DNA of 54,884 nt from Candidatus Cloacimonadota bacterium. GTDB lineage: Bacteria; Cloacimonadota; Cloacimonadia; Cloacimonadales; TCS61. The position numbers and the translations under genes were made by a program. The notes under the pieces are model-generated. The model was not told the DNA's origin. It did no database searches and saw nothing but the letters and a program-made list of their open reading frames with translations. Every line of letters starts with the position of its first letter. Positions within the stretch are counted from its first letter, which is position 1. The stretch covers positions 1-54,884 of the forward strand of contig JASUTE010000010.1 in assembly GCA_030445745.1 (NCBI GenBank), in the 5' to 3' direction. Below are positions 15,723-25,304 of this stretch, one piece after another.

Positions 15723-16611
15723 TTTCCTTAGTAACTTGAATAGATTGAGGAGTATAATCCAATAATTTCACGCCAGTTGGTAACTCGAAATATACATCCA
15801 CATACCGATTATTCAGAACTTCTTCTTTTTTTAATTTTGCTACTACATTACGATTATTTAGGCTATCTAATATTTCTTCTGGACCACTTAGCATTGCCGA
15901 GACCTTCTGTGGAATTATGGTTGCCTGTATATCATAAGGAAATTCTATGGGAATTAACGAGATCGTTTTAGTAACTATTTTAGTTTGTTTCACATTCAAA
16001 GATAGCTGAGTTGTCTCTAACTCAACTCGCGGATCTGGTTTTTGCAAATTTACATTGAGTTTACCATTTTCCACCATATTTTTGGAAATCTTTTCAGTTA
16101 GCACTGAACTTATATTTTTCAAAACTTCTGAAGGTCCACTAACCTTCACCTCTTTATTAGCAGCAGTTAATTTATTCTTGATGAAATACTCTTCATCTTT
16201 ACTACTCTGAAATTGAAACTCTATTTTTTTCCTAGCTGTGATAATTTTGTCCATTTCGATAGTTAATTTGGAATCAAGATTAATACTCTTTACAGAAATC
16301 GCTCTTTGGGGAGGTATTTTTAGTTGTTGTTCCGATATTTCTACCAAATTTTCTCCATCTTTAAAATTAGAAGCATCAATTTGAAAAGAATATTCGGAAA
16401 AATGTAGCTGCAGTATTTCTAAACCTCGCCCGCTAATAGTAACGGGAATTTTGGCAAGTTCGCTATTTACCTGTACTAGGTTAGAAGGAATATTCTGTAA
16501 AAAAACTGGTACCTGAATCTCTTCGGTTTGTGTTCTTAGCAAAACCTGCTGTACCCATAAAAAAATAGCAATCACTAATACGAGTACTTTTAGCCACAAG
16601 TTCTTTTTCAT
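15715..16611 (-). CDS. YbbR-like domain protein (CdaR-like)
   Basis: A 298-residue protein with one N-terminal membrane helix (WLKVLVLVIAIFLWVQQVLL) followed by repeated YbbR beta domains. Typical YbbR segments are VPVFLQNIPSNL, VTISGRGLEI, VSGPSEVLKNISSVLTE and AMLSGPEEILDSL, which point to three to four copies. YbbR proteins in other bacteria regulate diadenylate cyclase (CdaR), but no cyclase gene is next to it here. It is translationally coupled to tsaD and begins 1 nt after the HEAT-repeat gene ends. Confidence 0.8.
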   Translation of the reverse strand: MKKNLWLKVLVLVIAIFLWVQQVLLRTQTEEIQVPVFLQNIPSNLVQVNSELAKIPVTISGRGLEILQLHFSEYSFQIDASNFKDGENLVEISEQQLKIPPQRAISVKSINLDSKLTIEMDKIITARKKIEFQFQSSKDEEYFIKNKLTAANKEVKVSGPSEVLKNISSVLTEKISKNMVENGKLNVNLQKPDPRVELETTQLSLNVKQTKIVTKTISLIPIEFPYDIQATIIPQKVSAMLSGPEEILDSLNNRNVVAKLKKEEVLNNRYVDVYFELPTGVKLLDYTPQSIQVTKENE

Positions 16612-16612
16612 C

Positions 16613-17434
16613 CTACTTCCCTATAATACGAAAAAGTTTGCGCCCCATATGCGAAACATTTTTGTTCTCGTCATTTTTCCAATCGCGAATAGTTTGATCG
16701 GTTAGTAAAACAAAATCATGCTCTTTATCGCGTTTACTCCGCTGATTCACAATATTAGCCAACTTTTTCATTGAAACCCAAATCGTTTTTATTCTCTTAT
16801 CATCCGCTTTTGCTAACCATTCTCGGATATAGGGATACACTATAATAGGATTGGAACGTGCTACCTGAGTTAGAATATGAGTAATTTTTTTCTGAACCTC
16901 GATAGTTTCATCATCAATAGCATCAGAAATAAACTCCATAATATAGTTAGGATCGGATTTAGCGATATTTTCCATGCCATGGAAAGAGATTGCACGTTTC
17001 TTTTCATTATCCGATTTTACCCATTCCTTCATCCGTTGCTTCATCAATTCTGGATATTTTTTCCACATCTCATTGATTATACTTTCAGCTTCCCACGGGA
17101 TATCTTCAAAAGTCTCTCCCAAGATTTCCAACATTTTTTCCGGCTCTTGCATATACCGATTGTACATATAGAAAAGTGCCGTAGCTCTTATTCCATACAT
17201 TTTATGCTTCAGCATTTTTTTGGTTATAGGAAACATCTTACGTTGGTCTTCATAATCCAAAAGTTTTTTGCCAACATATTCGCGAATAAAATAGTTAGGT
17301 GTTTTGGAAAGGTTGTACAGTTTCTTTAGGGCTTTTTCTTTTTTATCTTCATCCAAAAGTTCGAAAACCTCATGCAGAATATTGTCGATCTCTTTTGTAG
17401 CTTCAGAATCTAATCTGCCTATTTTGTTAAGCAT
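16613..17434 (-). CDS. HEAT-repeat protein (DNA alkylation repair AlkD-like fold)
   Basis: A 273-residue all-helical protein. Pairs of amphipathic helices repeat every ~35-40 residues (for example IREYVGKKLLDY, YGIRATALFYMYNRY, KKRAISFHGMENIAK, IEVQKKITHILTQVA, KRIKTIWVSMKKLAN). This fits the HEAT-like array of AlkD-type proteins. I cannot confirm the AlkD substrate residues, so a DNA repair role is only possible. It is the first gene of a minus-strand run with ybbR and tsaD. Confidence 0.6.
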   Translation of the reverse strand: MLNKIGRLDSEATKEIDNILHEVFELLDEDKKEKALKKLYNLSKTPNYFIREYVGKKLLDYEDQRKMFPITKKMLKHKMYGIRATALFYMYNRYMQEPEKMLEILGETFEDIPWEAESIINEMWKKYPELMKQRMKEWVKSDNEKKRAISFHGMENIAKSDPNYIMEFISDAIDDETIEVQKKITHILTQVARSNPIIVYPYIREWLAKADDKRIKTIWVSMKKLANIVNQRSKRDKEHDFVLLTDQTIRDWKNDENKNVSHMGRKLFRIIGK

Positions 17435-17469
17435 AACACTCCTTAGTTCAATTTTTCAAAGGTATTCCT

Positions 17470-17488
17470 AAAACATTTACGATGTTTT
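17470..17488. terminator. Small AT-rich hairpin between 5'-nucleotidase and HEAT gene
   Basis: AAAACAT and ATGTTTT form a 7-bp stem around TTACG. It lies in the 129-bp gap after the 5'-nucleotidase stop. The stem is weak and lacks a separate T tract, so a terminator role is uncertain. Nothing else is seen in this gap. Confidence 0.25.
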
Positions 17489-17563
17489 AAAATAGGAACT
17501 ATTGGTTAATTGCTGCTGTGTATTCGATGACAAAGTAGGAAGATATACTAAACTCGTCAATAA

Positions 17564-19234
17564 TTATTTAGAATTTAATTTCCTTAACTCTTTTTGTAAC
17601 TCTTTGGTTTTCTCTGAGTTATCATCTCTAATCCATCTGTCGTCTATTTTTATATTAATAGGTGAGTGCTTGCGAATATAATCTACTATTGCATCTCGCA
17701 AATCTTTTTCATAACGGGTGATATCTTTTTCGGGAACTTTGGTGAGCATCGTTAAACCTGCATTACCTTGCATTAAAAAATTTGTTGTAGCTACAGTGTA
17801 AGTTTTATCTGCTCGCCAGGGTTCACCCCCTATTTCCAATTTTGTTATTCTATCATAATCTTCGCGCTCGCGGCTATATACCACTTTACCACCAGCTATT
17901 CTTAGTCCATGATGTGCACCAGAAACTCTCATCTCTATTATCCGCTTCAAGAATTCTCCACTGGCTTCAAAAGTAATTACCTGATTATCAAATGGCATTA
18001 CATTGAAAACATCGCGATAGGTAATGGGTCCTTTTTGAATATCAGAGCGTACCCCACCCAAGTTTAGGAAAGCAAAATCGGCATCTGTAGCATAGATCAT
18101 AGCCTGGCACACTAGGTTACCTATCTCGCTTTGTGCATCTACATCTCGAGAAGATATTTGGTCTTCTGCTACTCCAATAACTTCATCCATCCCTTTTTCT
18201 GCCAATTTCTGATAATATTCTAATGTATCGGCTATCTCGGGAACAGCTATAAATTCATCTTCGAAAACTGTTATCAAGCTGCCATCATCATAAGTAGGAA
18301 GCTCGTATCCGCTAATAGACTTGGTTTCCTCATCTATATTCAAAGTTATGTGCCCCACATTGCTCCCATAGGCATAACCCTGCAAAACCAAAGTATGGGT
18401 AACCGGATCTTCCCAGGGCTGTGCGTATCCTACATGAATATGGCCAGCAAAGAATACATCTATACCCTCTACCTCGTGAGCCAATTCCATAGCATTGTAA
18501 CCCCAATTGCGCTCTTGCTCACTATCATCGTTATTTTTATACATCCTGTCATAAGCATCTTGTCCATCATAAGGAAGTCCCATATGCCCAGCTACAAATA
18601 GCAAGTCCACTCCTTTAGCTTTTACTATTGGAATCCACTTTTCTAAGCTCTTTTTAGCATTTAGAAATTCTACGTTCTTAATATTTTCTGGGAAGCTCAT
18701 CTTTGCTGTATCGGTTGTGCTGAGCCCTATAATACCAATTTTAACTCCCATTTTTTTCATGATAATATAAGGTTCCACATAATCTACCAGCTCATCTGTT
18801 CCCTTCCTCACAATATTGCAAGCCAATATGGGAAATTCCGCTTGACTAAGTACTTCTTGTAGTCGTTCTTCACTCACATCGTATTCGTGGTTTCCCAACA
18901 CCATCAAATCGTAATCAACCATATTCATATATTTTATTACAGCTTCGCCATCACTCATGGTGCCTATTGGATGACCCTGAAAGAAATCACCTACATCAAC
19001 TAAAATAAGGTCTCTCTTTCCAGGTTCGCTCTTTTCTCGTACCTGGTTTATGTACGCTGCAGCAATTCCTCCACCTCCTAACATAGGTGGGAAATCGGGG
19101 TTGATGAAAGTTGCTGGATAGCGGTCTATGCCACCGTGAATATCGTTAGTAAATATTAAATCGAGTTTCAACTCTTTTGCTGTTATGCTGAAAAATGCTG
19201 CTATTAACAGAAGTATTATTATATTTTTTTTCAT
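17564..19234 (-). CDS. 5'-nucleotidase / UshA-family metallophosphatase
   Basis: Secreted two-domain nucleotide phosphohydrolase, 556 residues. A signal peptide (IIILLLIAAFFSITA) precedes the metallophosphatase domain, which has NDIHGGI, DVGDFFQG, LGNHEYD, VAGHMG and FAGHIHVGY for the dinuclear metal site. The C-terminal nucleotide-binding domain has LGGVRSDIQKGPITYRDVFNVMPFDNQV, the typical UshA signature. The product probably works in the periplasm or at the surface, releasing phosphate and nucleoside from nucleotides. It is the last gene of a set with two outer-membrane proteins upstream. Confidence 0.9.
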   Translation of the reverse strand: MKKNIIILLLIAAFFSITAKELKLDLIFTNDIHGGIDRYPATFINPDFPPMLGGGGIAAAYINQVREKSEPGKRDLILVDVGDFFQGHPIGTMSDGEAVIKYMNMVDYDLMVLGNHEYDVSEERLQEVLSQAEFPILACNIVRKGTDELVDYVEPYIIMKKMGVKIGIIGLSTTDTAKMSFPENIKNVEFLNAKKSLEKWIPIVKAKGVDLLFVAGHMGLPYDGQDAYDRMYKNNDDSEQERNWGYNAMELAHEVEGIDVFFAGHIHVGYAQPWEDPVTHTLVLQGYAYGSNVGHITLNIDEETKSISGYELPTYDDGSLITVFEDEFIAVPEIADTLEYYQKLAEKGMDEVIGVAEDQISSRDVDAQSEIGNLVCQAMIYATDADFAFLNLGGVRSDIQKGPITYRDVFNVMPFDNQVITFEASGEFLKRIIEMRVSGAHHGLRIAGGKVVYSREREDYDRITKLEIGGEPWRADKTYTVATTNFLMQGNAGLTMLTKVPEKDITRYEKDLRDAIVDYIRKHSPINIKIDDRWIRDDNSEKTKELQKELRKLNSK

Positions 19235-19241
19235 AATTAAC

Positions 19242-20567
19242 CTACCAGTTATAACTTACTGAAGCTTTTACCTCTAAAAAAGTTTCTTCTACGCTATCGG
19301 GGCGTTCCCAGCCTCTATCTGCTGGTTGTATATCTTGCCACAGCCCATAATGATCATAGTAACTATCCATAAATAAGTCAAGTGCATCATATTCGCGCCG
19401 ACCCAATTTAGCTCCCAGATCCACAGTAAATTTATCCATTACCCTAAAACCGGTTCCAGCTGTAAATGCAGGCATAGTGACCTCGTTGGCATAATGAACA
19501 CCGGAATCATCTATATGCTGATAATAAGTTTGGTAGCTGAAACCAAATCTTAACGGAATGGTATGTTTATAGATATGCTCTACTCCTACGTAATAATTCA
19601 ACTCGTCATCGTAAAGTGAATTCACATCTGACCAATTTACCATTTCCACATCTACATTAAAAAATGTACGCATTATGTTACGCGGTTCATAGGAAACTCC
19701 TGCACGCAAACGAGCAGGTGAAATATAATCACGAAAAACGCTATCTGGAGCTGCTGTTCCATCAATCTGATACTCTAATTTATCTACATCAAATTCAATT
19801 TTAGGTAGATAGCTAATTCCTAAACCTATTCTTTTGGTAATATTTCCCCTCACACCAACTTTAACTGTATTAGCCGAGAAATCTCTTTCTAATTTACTAT
19901 GAAAATCATCTAATTGCTCACTTGTAAGTTCTCGCGCAGCTTCTGTCCATACAATATCTTTATTCCAATTTGCATCTCCGTACAAGTGCATAACTTCAAA
20001 CCCAAAAGCTGCTATATCTCTGTATTTCACAGCTGCGGTAAGACCAATGTTGCTTATCTGGCCTTCAGATTCTATATAGTTTTTAGCAATAATAGGAGGA
20101 TAATTATCGTTATCGGAATTTTCATCGTTGCGGACTTCTTCCTCATAGTCTGCATCAAAATTCATAAATGGTTTATAGTGTAAGCCAAATACCACATTAA
20201 AATCGGTAAATTTTTGTTTATAATACGCTGCTGCAGCTAAATCGGCATAGTAATCAACATTGGAAACATAAACTGCATCTTGTACATAACCCGAGAAGAA
20301 ATCGTACATAGGAAGATTGCGATCTTCGGTATTTTTTAGTACTTTTAAGCTGGTTTGAAAACCAAATTTGGAATTCATCTCTGTTAGGTTTGCCGGATTC
20401 AGAAAACTGTCGAACAGTCTGTTTCCGCCAGCAGTTCCAGCTCCACCCATAGCAGTGATACGCGCATCCATATTGCCCACATAATTACCGCTAAATTCTT
20501 CCAAAATGGAGTAGGAAAATAAATTTACACTAATTACCAATAGGGTTAAAATTATATAACGTTTCAT
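19242..20567 (-). CDS. Outer-membrane beta-barrel protein (PorV/FadL-like)
   Basis: A signal peptide (RYIILTLLVISVNLFSYS) is followed by DARITAMGGAGTAGGNRLFDSFLNPANL. Together with alternating beta strands to a C-terminal YNW this is typical of FadL/PorV-like or UPF0164 outer-membrane barrels. The true start is the ATG behind GGAGG at codon 9 of a longer TTG frame. That longer frame would overlap the preceding gene. The mature protein is about 420 residues. Substrate unknown. It lies 12 nt after the HhH-barrel gene and 7 nt before the nucleotidase, suggesting co-transcription. Confidence 0.65.
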   Translation of the reverse strand: MKRYIILTLLVISVNLFSYSILEEFSGNYVGNMDARITAMGGAGTAGGNRLFDSFLNPANLTEMNSKFGFQTSLKVLKNTEDRNLPMYDFFSGYVQDAVYVSNVDYYADLAAAAYYKQKFTDFNVVFGLHYKPFMNFDADYEEEVRNDENSDNDNYPPIIAKNYIESEGQISNIGLTAAVKYRDIAAFGFEVMHLYGDANWNKDIVWTEAARELTSEQLDDFHSKLERDFSANTVKVGVRGNITKRIGLGISYLPKIEFDVDKLEYQIDGTAAPDSVFRDYISPARLRAGVSYEPRNIMRTFFNVDVEMVNWSDVNSLYDDELNYYVGVEHIYKHTIPLRFGFSYQTYYQHIDDSGVHYANEVTMPAFTAGTGFRVMDKFTVDLGAKLGRREYDALDLFMDSYYDHYGLWQDIQPADRGWERPDSVEETFLEVKASVSYNW

Positions 20568-20578
20568 CAATCCTCCAA

Positions 20579-23128
20579 TTAAAATTTCCAATCTAATTGT
20601 AATCTAATCGCATTTTCAGTTTTATCAACTGTTTTAAAATAATATTCGCCCGATTCCGGGAGCTCGTTCCACCAGGCCCGCCATTCGACTTCTTGGGTTT
20701 TATATCGTTTAGTTTTGTATTTTAAGGTTAAATATAAATTGTTCGAGATCTTATCGTGAAGGGAAAACCATAATTTAGTACCACCCTCACCCATAAAATC
20801 TATCTCAACATCTTCCCAATCCCAATGACTTACACCATTGCCATCCCAATAGATGAATGAACCTTGCACTTTCAGATTATCGTTAAAATGATGCGTATAG
20901 TCAACGCAGATATAATCCGCATGAGAAAGCATACTACCTTGAGCTATAGTATCACCACCAGGCTCTGGATCGTTAGTAAGGTAGGTATAAGGTGGTTGCC
21001 AAACATTCAGATAGCGATATTCTAATTCCAAAAGGTCAAAATTGGAAAGATAAGCCCTTATTTTACCAGTAGTTTCATTTGTTTTAGAAACACCACGATC
21101 GGCGTCGTCATCATACCGATTTGTCTGGTGTTTGTATTTCAATCTAAAACTAAGATCGTATATAGGACGAAAATCCAATTCGCCCTGGAAACGAACACTT
21201 TTTCTTCCATCAGCTTTGCGTTCCCATATATCCACATAAGTTCTATTCAAGGTAAGCATTCTATTGAATTGATAGCGTGTTTCAAAATATACGCCTTCCT
21301 CTGCTTGTGCTTGGGCGGAATTGATATACAAATCCCGCATCAGCGGATTAGCCAGGGTATGTCCGTATTTATCAAAAGCTGTATCCTCGAATTTTTGATG
21401 CTCAGAAAAACCACGGGAATAGGGATTATCGAAATTAAGATCGTAGTTTCTATATAACGAGAGTAGATAAAGATTATCGAATTGGGTGTAAGAACTTAAC
21501 ACCAGCGCTTTGGGGTCATCACCCAATTTCCACATATTGCCATCTACTTCCAATTCGGCATATTCACCTTGAATAGAAGTATTATTCAGCACTGTGCGCC
21601 AATCGAAACCATAAACACGGCGATAATTACGATCGTAGGTATCTGTTTTAGTGGAATAAAGCGCAGCTATTTCGCTGTCCATCATCTTATACTTGCCTTC
21701 CGCATCAGCCGGGTCTGGCATAAGCAAATAGCGCAAGCTATCGGGACCATAAACCACAAAATCTCTATCGTAAGTAGCTTCATAAGCGCTAACCCCAATA
21801 GAACTTCCTATGATAGGCGAATAAGCCAGATGACCACCTATAATGTTTTCCTGGAAAGCATCTTCTTCTGGTGCCATCGTATAGTTTGATTCTTCAAAAA
21901 TATCGGAATCGAAACTACGGGTTTGGGTTAAGTAGGCCAGCATGTTATCATCATCGGTAAAAAGTCCATCGCCGTTGCTGTCGTACACAACCGCATCTTT
22001 ATAATCGGAAGAGATAAACATCGCAGCATTGAACTTGGGTGAACGCCATTCTGCGGCAGCACCGTGCAAAGCATACTCTTTAGTTCTGGAAAGATCACCT
22101 ATAACACCTTTAATGGTTTTGCTAAAGCCAAATCCCGTTTTACGTGAACTGTAAAAATCAGTATTTTCCATCACCAGACCTTCGCCAAAAGTAACGCGGT
22201 AATTTCCAGCAAAAACTTTTAAGGAATTATTCCCATTAAATCTTTTCTGGTATCCTAAAAAATATTTACCATTTCGTTTAAATGTATCCATGTCGGCTTC
22301 TAGTAAATTGGTTCCGCCCTTTTTATTGCTATACACGACTCCAGCTTTCCACTGGTTGCCATAACGAGCTCTAATTTTGTTCATGACCTCTGGCTCAGTT
22401 TCTTCCATATGGTATTTTTGCCACAGATTTGTAATATAGGAAGTTGTGGAATCTACTTCTACTTCCAACTCAGTTGTTTTATACATCTCTTCTGGTTCTT
22501 CGCGATAAGGTGTATCATTATATTTCAATTGATAATCAATGTATAGTCTTTTTTCGTGTGGTTTTTCTTTGTAGTAAACATAATGGCGCAGGTTGGAAGC
22601 TCCATAATAGGAAATTCCGGTAGTGTTGCGTAGATCACGATAGTCGGCAATAGTATCGTTCAAAGCTAATCTTTTTAAAATCGCAGCTGCATCTATAGGC
22701 GATACATTGGGCATATTTCTGATTTCTTCAAAATTCAAATAATTTAAATTACGCGGGGTAATAAGATAATCTTCCCAAACATCACTTATTCCTTCCTGCA
22801 AGCCCTCGTTACTACCCAAACGTTCTATCAAATAGTAAATCTCTTCCCTTCTCTGTGCTGCTTCATCATCTGGTTCATAATGAGATATTTTTACCAGTGG
22901 CTTTAATTTTAGTAAAGTTCTCTGGTCTAGGGAAGGAATTTCTCGGAGATCGTAAATACTGCTGAAATAATCGATATAAAACCTGTAGTTGTAGATATCT
23001 TCCGCTTGTTTTTCGGTAATCGGAAGTTTTTTAATCTCTTCCAATGTTGCCTCGTTCAAATCTATCTGCTCAGCAACAAGCCAGGAAAATATCAAAACCA
23101 ATATAATTATTCCAATACCTTTTTTCAT
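20579..23128 (-). CDS. Helix-hairpin-helix outer-membrane barrel protein
   Basis: 849 residues from the chosen ATG (AAAGGA upstream). A signal peptide (KGIGIIILVLIFSWLVA) is followed by ComEA-type helix-hairpin-helix units (IDLNEATLEEIKKLPITEKQA; SIYDLREIPSLDQRTLLKLK; a further pair around LNYLNFEEIRNMPNVSPIDAAAIL). The remaining ~600 residues are long beta strands rich in aromatic and charged residues ending in WKF, which suggests a large outer-membrane barrel. The longer upstream start is rejected because it overlaps a TATAAT box. HhH units usually bind DNA, but here they may only be a fold. Function unknown. Confidence 0.65.
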   Translation of the reverse strand: MKKGIGIIILVLIFSWLVAEQIDLNEATLEEIKKLPITEKQAEDIYNYRFYIDYFSSIYDLREIPSLDQRTLLKLKPLVKISHYEPDDEAAQRREEIYYLIERLGSNEGLQEGISDVWEDYLITPRNLNYLNFEEIRNMPNVSPIDAAAILKRLALNDTIADYRDLRNTTGISYYGASNLRHYVYYKEKPHEKRLYIDYQLKYNDTPYREEPEEMYKTTELEVEVDSTTSYITNLWQKYHMEETEPEVMNKIRARYGNQWKAGVVYSNKKGGTNLLEADMDTFKRNGKYFLGYQKRFNGNNSLKVFAGNYRVTFGEGLVMENTDFYSSRKTGFGFSKTIKGVIGDLSRTKEYALHGAAAEWRSPKFNAAMFISSDYKDAVVYDSNGDGLFTDDDNMLAYLTQTRSFDSDIFEESNYTMAPEEDAFQENIIGGHLAYSPIIGSSIGVSAYEATYDRDFVVYGPDSLRYLLMPDPADAEGKYKMMDSEIAALYSTKTDTYDRNYRRVYGFDWRTVLNNTSIQGEYAELEVDGNMWKLGDDPKALVLSSYTQFDNLYLLSLYRNYDLNFDNPYSRGFSEHQKFEDTAFDKYGHTLANPLMRDLYINSAQAQAEEGVYFETRYQFNRMLTLNRTYVDIWERKADGRKSVRFQGELDFRPIYDLSFRLKYKHQTNRYDDDADRGVSKTNETTGKIRAYLSNFDLLELEYRYLNVWQPPYTYLTNDPEPGGDTIAQGSMLSHADYICVDYTHHFNDNLKVQGSFIYWDGNGVSHWDWEDVEIDFMGEGGTKLWFSLHDKISNNLYLTLKYKTKRYKTQEVEWRAWWNELPESGEYYFKTVDKTENAIRLQLDWKF

Positions 23129-23163
23129 ACTTAATCCTTTAAATTTGCTTTTCCCTTTTAGCA

Positions 23164-23169
23164 TTATAC
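23164..23169 (-). promoter_or_regulatory. -10 box for the HhH-barrel operon
   Basis: On the minus strand TATAAT lies 36 nt before the chosen ATG at 23128, with a poor -35 (TTGTTG, 15 bp upstream). A small palindrome, ACAACAATGTTGT (23182-23194), covers the -35 zone and may bind a regulator. This site sets the transcription start after the alternative upstream start codon. Confidence 0.5.
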
Positions 23170-23323
23170 AAACAAAAAATAGACAACAATGTTGTAAAGT
23201 TTTTTAATTTTTTTGCAGCTACGCAGGAGAATATCTGAAAAAAATTATAGGATATTTTATGAAAAAATTTGACATTAGAAGTTTAGTTCAGATTATTTGC
23301 TATGAAGATATATGGAGGAAAAA

Positions 23324-23746
23324 ATGGCTATAGAGAGAAGAAGTAAATTTTCTTTAATTGAGTTATTAATGATAATTATGTTAGTTGGCATTGTTGCTAC
23401 TTTGTATCTGCCCTTGCGTCAAGATACTATCAACCATAAAAAGATCAAAGAAGCGATAAAAAATATCCAAATAATTGCCCGCGCCAATGTAGAATTCAAA
23501 AACAATCCTGAAAATGGCTATTATGCTTTCGATATCAGTATGCTGAACGTCAAAGATGAATTGGAAAAAACTGGTAACGAATTTTTGTTTGACTACTCTT
23601 TAACAGATAGCACCGTGGTGGCTACTACAAACGAGAACTTTGGCACTGAAGGCGCTGAGATTTATTATTATCTGCCCAATGGACCTTGGAACATAGGAAA
23701 AGATAAAATCTCGCAAGCTATTTTAGATGCCAACTGGCTACCATAA
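23324..23746 (+). CDS. Type IV pilin-like protein (pseudopilin)
   Basis: A 140-residue protein with a class III prepilin signal: a short basic leader (MAIERRSK) then FSLIELLMIIMLVGIVATLYLP, with Glu at +5 as needed for methylation and assembly. The ATG was chosen because GGAGG lies just before it; the first possible ATG lies inside that site's leader. The globular part is short. It stands alone on the plus strand with its own possible promoter (TTGACA at 23270-23275) and a strong terminator. No pilus assembly genes are nearby, so it may be a minor pilin of a system encoded elsewhere. Confidence 0.75.
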   Translation: MAIERRSKFSLIELLMIIMLVGIVATLYLPLRQDTINHKKIKEAIKNIQIIARANVEFKNNPENGYYAFDISMLNVKDELEKTGNEFLFDYSLTDSTVVATTNENFGTEGAEIYYYLPNGPWNIGKDKISQAILDANWLP

Positions 23747-23762
23747 TCCATTTTTTTATAAG

Positions 23763-23798
23763 AAGCCTTGAATTCTGCGGAATTTAAGGCTTTTATTT
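23763..23798 (+). terminator. Intrinsic terminator after the pseudopilin gene
   Basis: A 13-bp stem (23763-23775 with 23780-23792, one G-T pair) with a TGCG loop is followed by TTTTATTT. It ends three bases before the ATG chosen for the PHP gene. The hairpin also covers a TTG codon that could extend that gene, which argues against the longer start. Confidence 0.85.
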
Positions 23799-23800
23799 AT

Positions 23801-25303
23801 ATGTTCATACCATTTATAGCCTCATATGCTGAAACTCACTATCACCTTAAATATCTTTTCCCCAAATATTTTACTAAATTCCCCGAGATAATTTTTGATA
23901 TTCCTAAAAGAGTTTGCACAAATAGAAGCAACACTCTGCCTCTGCTGCTTATTATCAAAGATGCCGATAAATTCCCCATTAAATTACTGGAAATTGAAAT
24001 AAAAATATTAGGATACAACTCTTATAAAGAGATTTTTAATCGAAAAATCGAAACTCCCTATTTTTCTGTGATAATCGATTTAGATATCTCCCACCTATCA
24101 CCTGGGAAATACCAACTTATCGCAGAAATTAAGGTGACAAAAAAGAATAAGACCTATCTATTTATAAACGATAACTACCAAGGACTCACTCCCGTTCCCT
24201 TTCAATTTCATATCACAGATAAACTACCCTATCCTACGGGATGGTACGCTGGTGAGCCCCATTATCACAGTAATTACACCAACGATCAGGTAGAGTTTGG
24301 CGCTGATCTCGGCTCAACCACTGTTATGGCTAAAGCTATGGGACTAGATTGGTTCTTCGTTACCGACCACTCCTACGATCTAGATGATAAGCCAGACAAT
24401 TATTTGCAGTTCGATCCCCACCTTAGCAAATGGAAAGATATGCAGTCTCAAGTTTCTCAACACGATTCACCTGACTGTCGCATTTTAGCAGGTGAAGAGC
24501 TCTCTGTGGGTAATTTTAAACACAGAAATGTACACCTGCTTATAATTAATAATCAGAAATTTCTGCAAGGTTTTGGTGATAGCGCTGAAAAATGGTTTCA
24601 TAATAAACCCACAATGAATATTTCCAATATAACCAAAGAACCAGCAGCGCTTTATATAGCTGCCCATCCCAATGAAAGGGTACCTCTAATCCAAAAGATT
24701 TCTCTGCGGCGCAGCAACTGGCAAACAGACGACTTCTTAGAAAATAATATCCAATTTTTACAAATAATAAACGATGATAACCACATTGACAGCAGTATTG
24801 AATATTGGAAAGAACTACTTTTAGCAGGTCACAAATTCTTTCTACTAGCTGGTAATGATGCTCATGGAAATTTTAATTTGATGCGGCAAATAGAAAAACC
24901 TTTTTTAAAATTATTCAGTAATCGTAACCAAATTTTTGGAAACTGGCATACCGTTTTTAAATATAAGGAAAATACCCCCATCGAGGGTTTGAAAAACAAG
25001 CAGATTATAGTCTCAAATGGTCCCTTTATGAATTTCTGGCTAGAAGATGCAACAGGAAGCTATCATATTGGCCAAACTATAGCAGCAGGAAACTACAAAA
25101 TCAATTGGGAACTTGCTACTACGGAAGAATTTGGAGATTTTACTCAAATTGATATTTGGCAGGGATACCAACAGCGAGAAACAAGATTAAAAAAGCAAAT
25201 AAATGGTGCTAGCGTATATCTACCTGCTAGTTCCTATCTGCGCTTTAGCGGAAAAACCCAAAAGGGTGGTCGGGTTTTTTGTAACCCTATTTGGCTAATC
25301 TGA
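23801..25303 (+). CDS. PHP-domain metal-dependent phosphoesterase
   Basis: A 500-residue protein. After a ~135-residue beta-rich N-terminal domain comes a PHP domain: GEPHYHSNYTND (first HxH), AKAMGLDWFFVTDHSYDL (second His), AGEELSVGN, YIAAHPNE and LLAGNDAHGNF (metal Asp and His). Such proteins hydrolyse phosphate esters with a trinuclear metal site; the substrate is unknown. The ATG follows the terminator hairpin directly, so it may need its own promoter or read-through. It converges with the TamB gene, the two stops being one base apart. Confidence 0.8.
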   Translation: MFIPFIASYAETHYHLKYLFPKYFTKFPEIIFDIPKRVCTNRSNTLPLLLIIKDADKFPIKLLEIEIKILGYNSYKEIFNRKIETPYFSVIIDLDISHLSPGKYQLIAEIKVTKKNKTYLFINDNYQGLTPVPFQFHITDKLPYPTGWYAGEPHYHSNYTNDQVEFGADLGSTTVMAKAMGLDWFFVTDHSYDLDDKPDNYLQFDPHLSKWKDMQSQVSQHDSPDCRILAGEELSVGNFKHRNVHLLIINNQKFLQGFGDSAEKWFHNKPTMNISNITKEPAALYIAAHPNERVPLIQKISLRRSNWQTDDFLENNIQFLQIINDDNHIDSSIEYWKELLLAGHKFFLLAGNDAHGNFNLMRQIEKPFLKLFSNRNQIFGNWHTVFKYKENTPIEGLKNKQIIVSNGPFMNFWLEDATGSYHIGQTIAAGNYKINWELATTEEFGDFTQIDIWQGYQQRETRLKKQINGASVYLPASSYLRFSGKTQKGGRVFCNPIWLI

Positions 25304-25304
25304 T

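Noticed and set aside
20568-20591. TTG start eight codons upstream for the PorV/FadL-like protein
   Set aside because: It overlaps the previous gene and includes the GGAGG that serves the ATG at 20567.
23768-23800. TTG-started N-terminal extension of the PHP protein
   Set aside because: The extension is encoded by the terminator hairpin and has no ribosome binding site; the ATG at 23801 is preferred.
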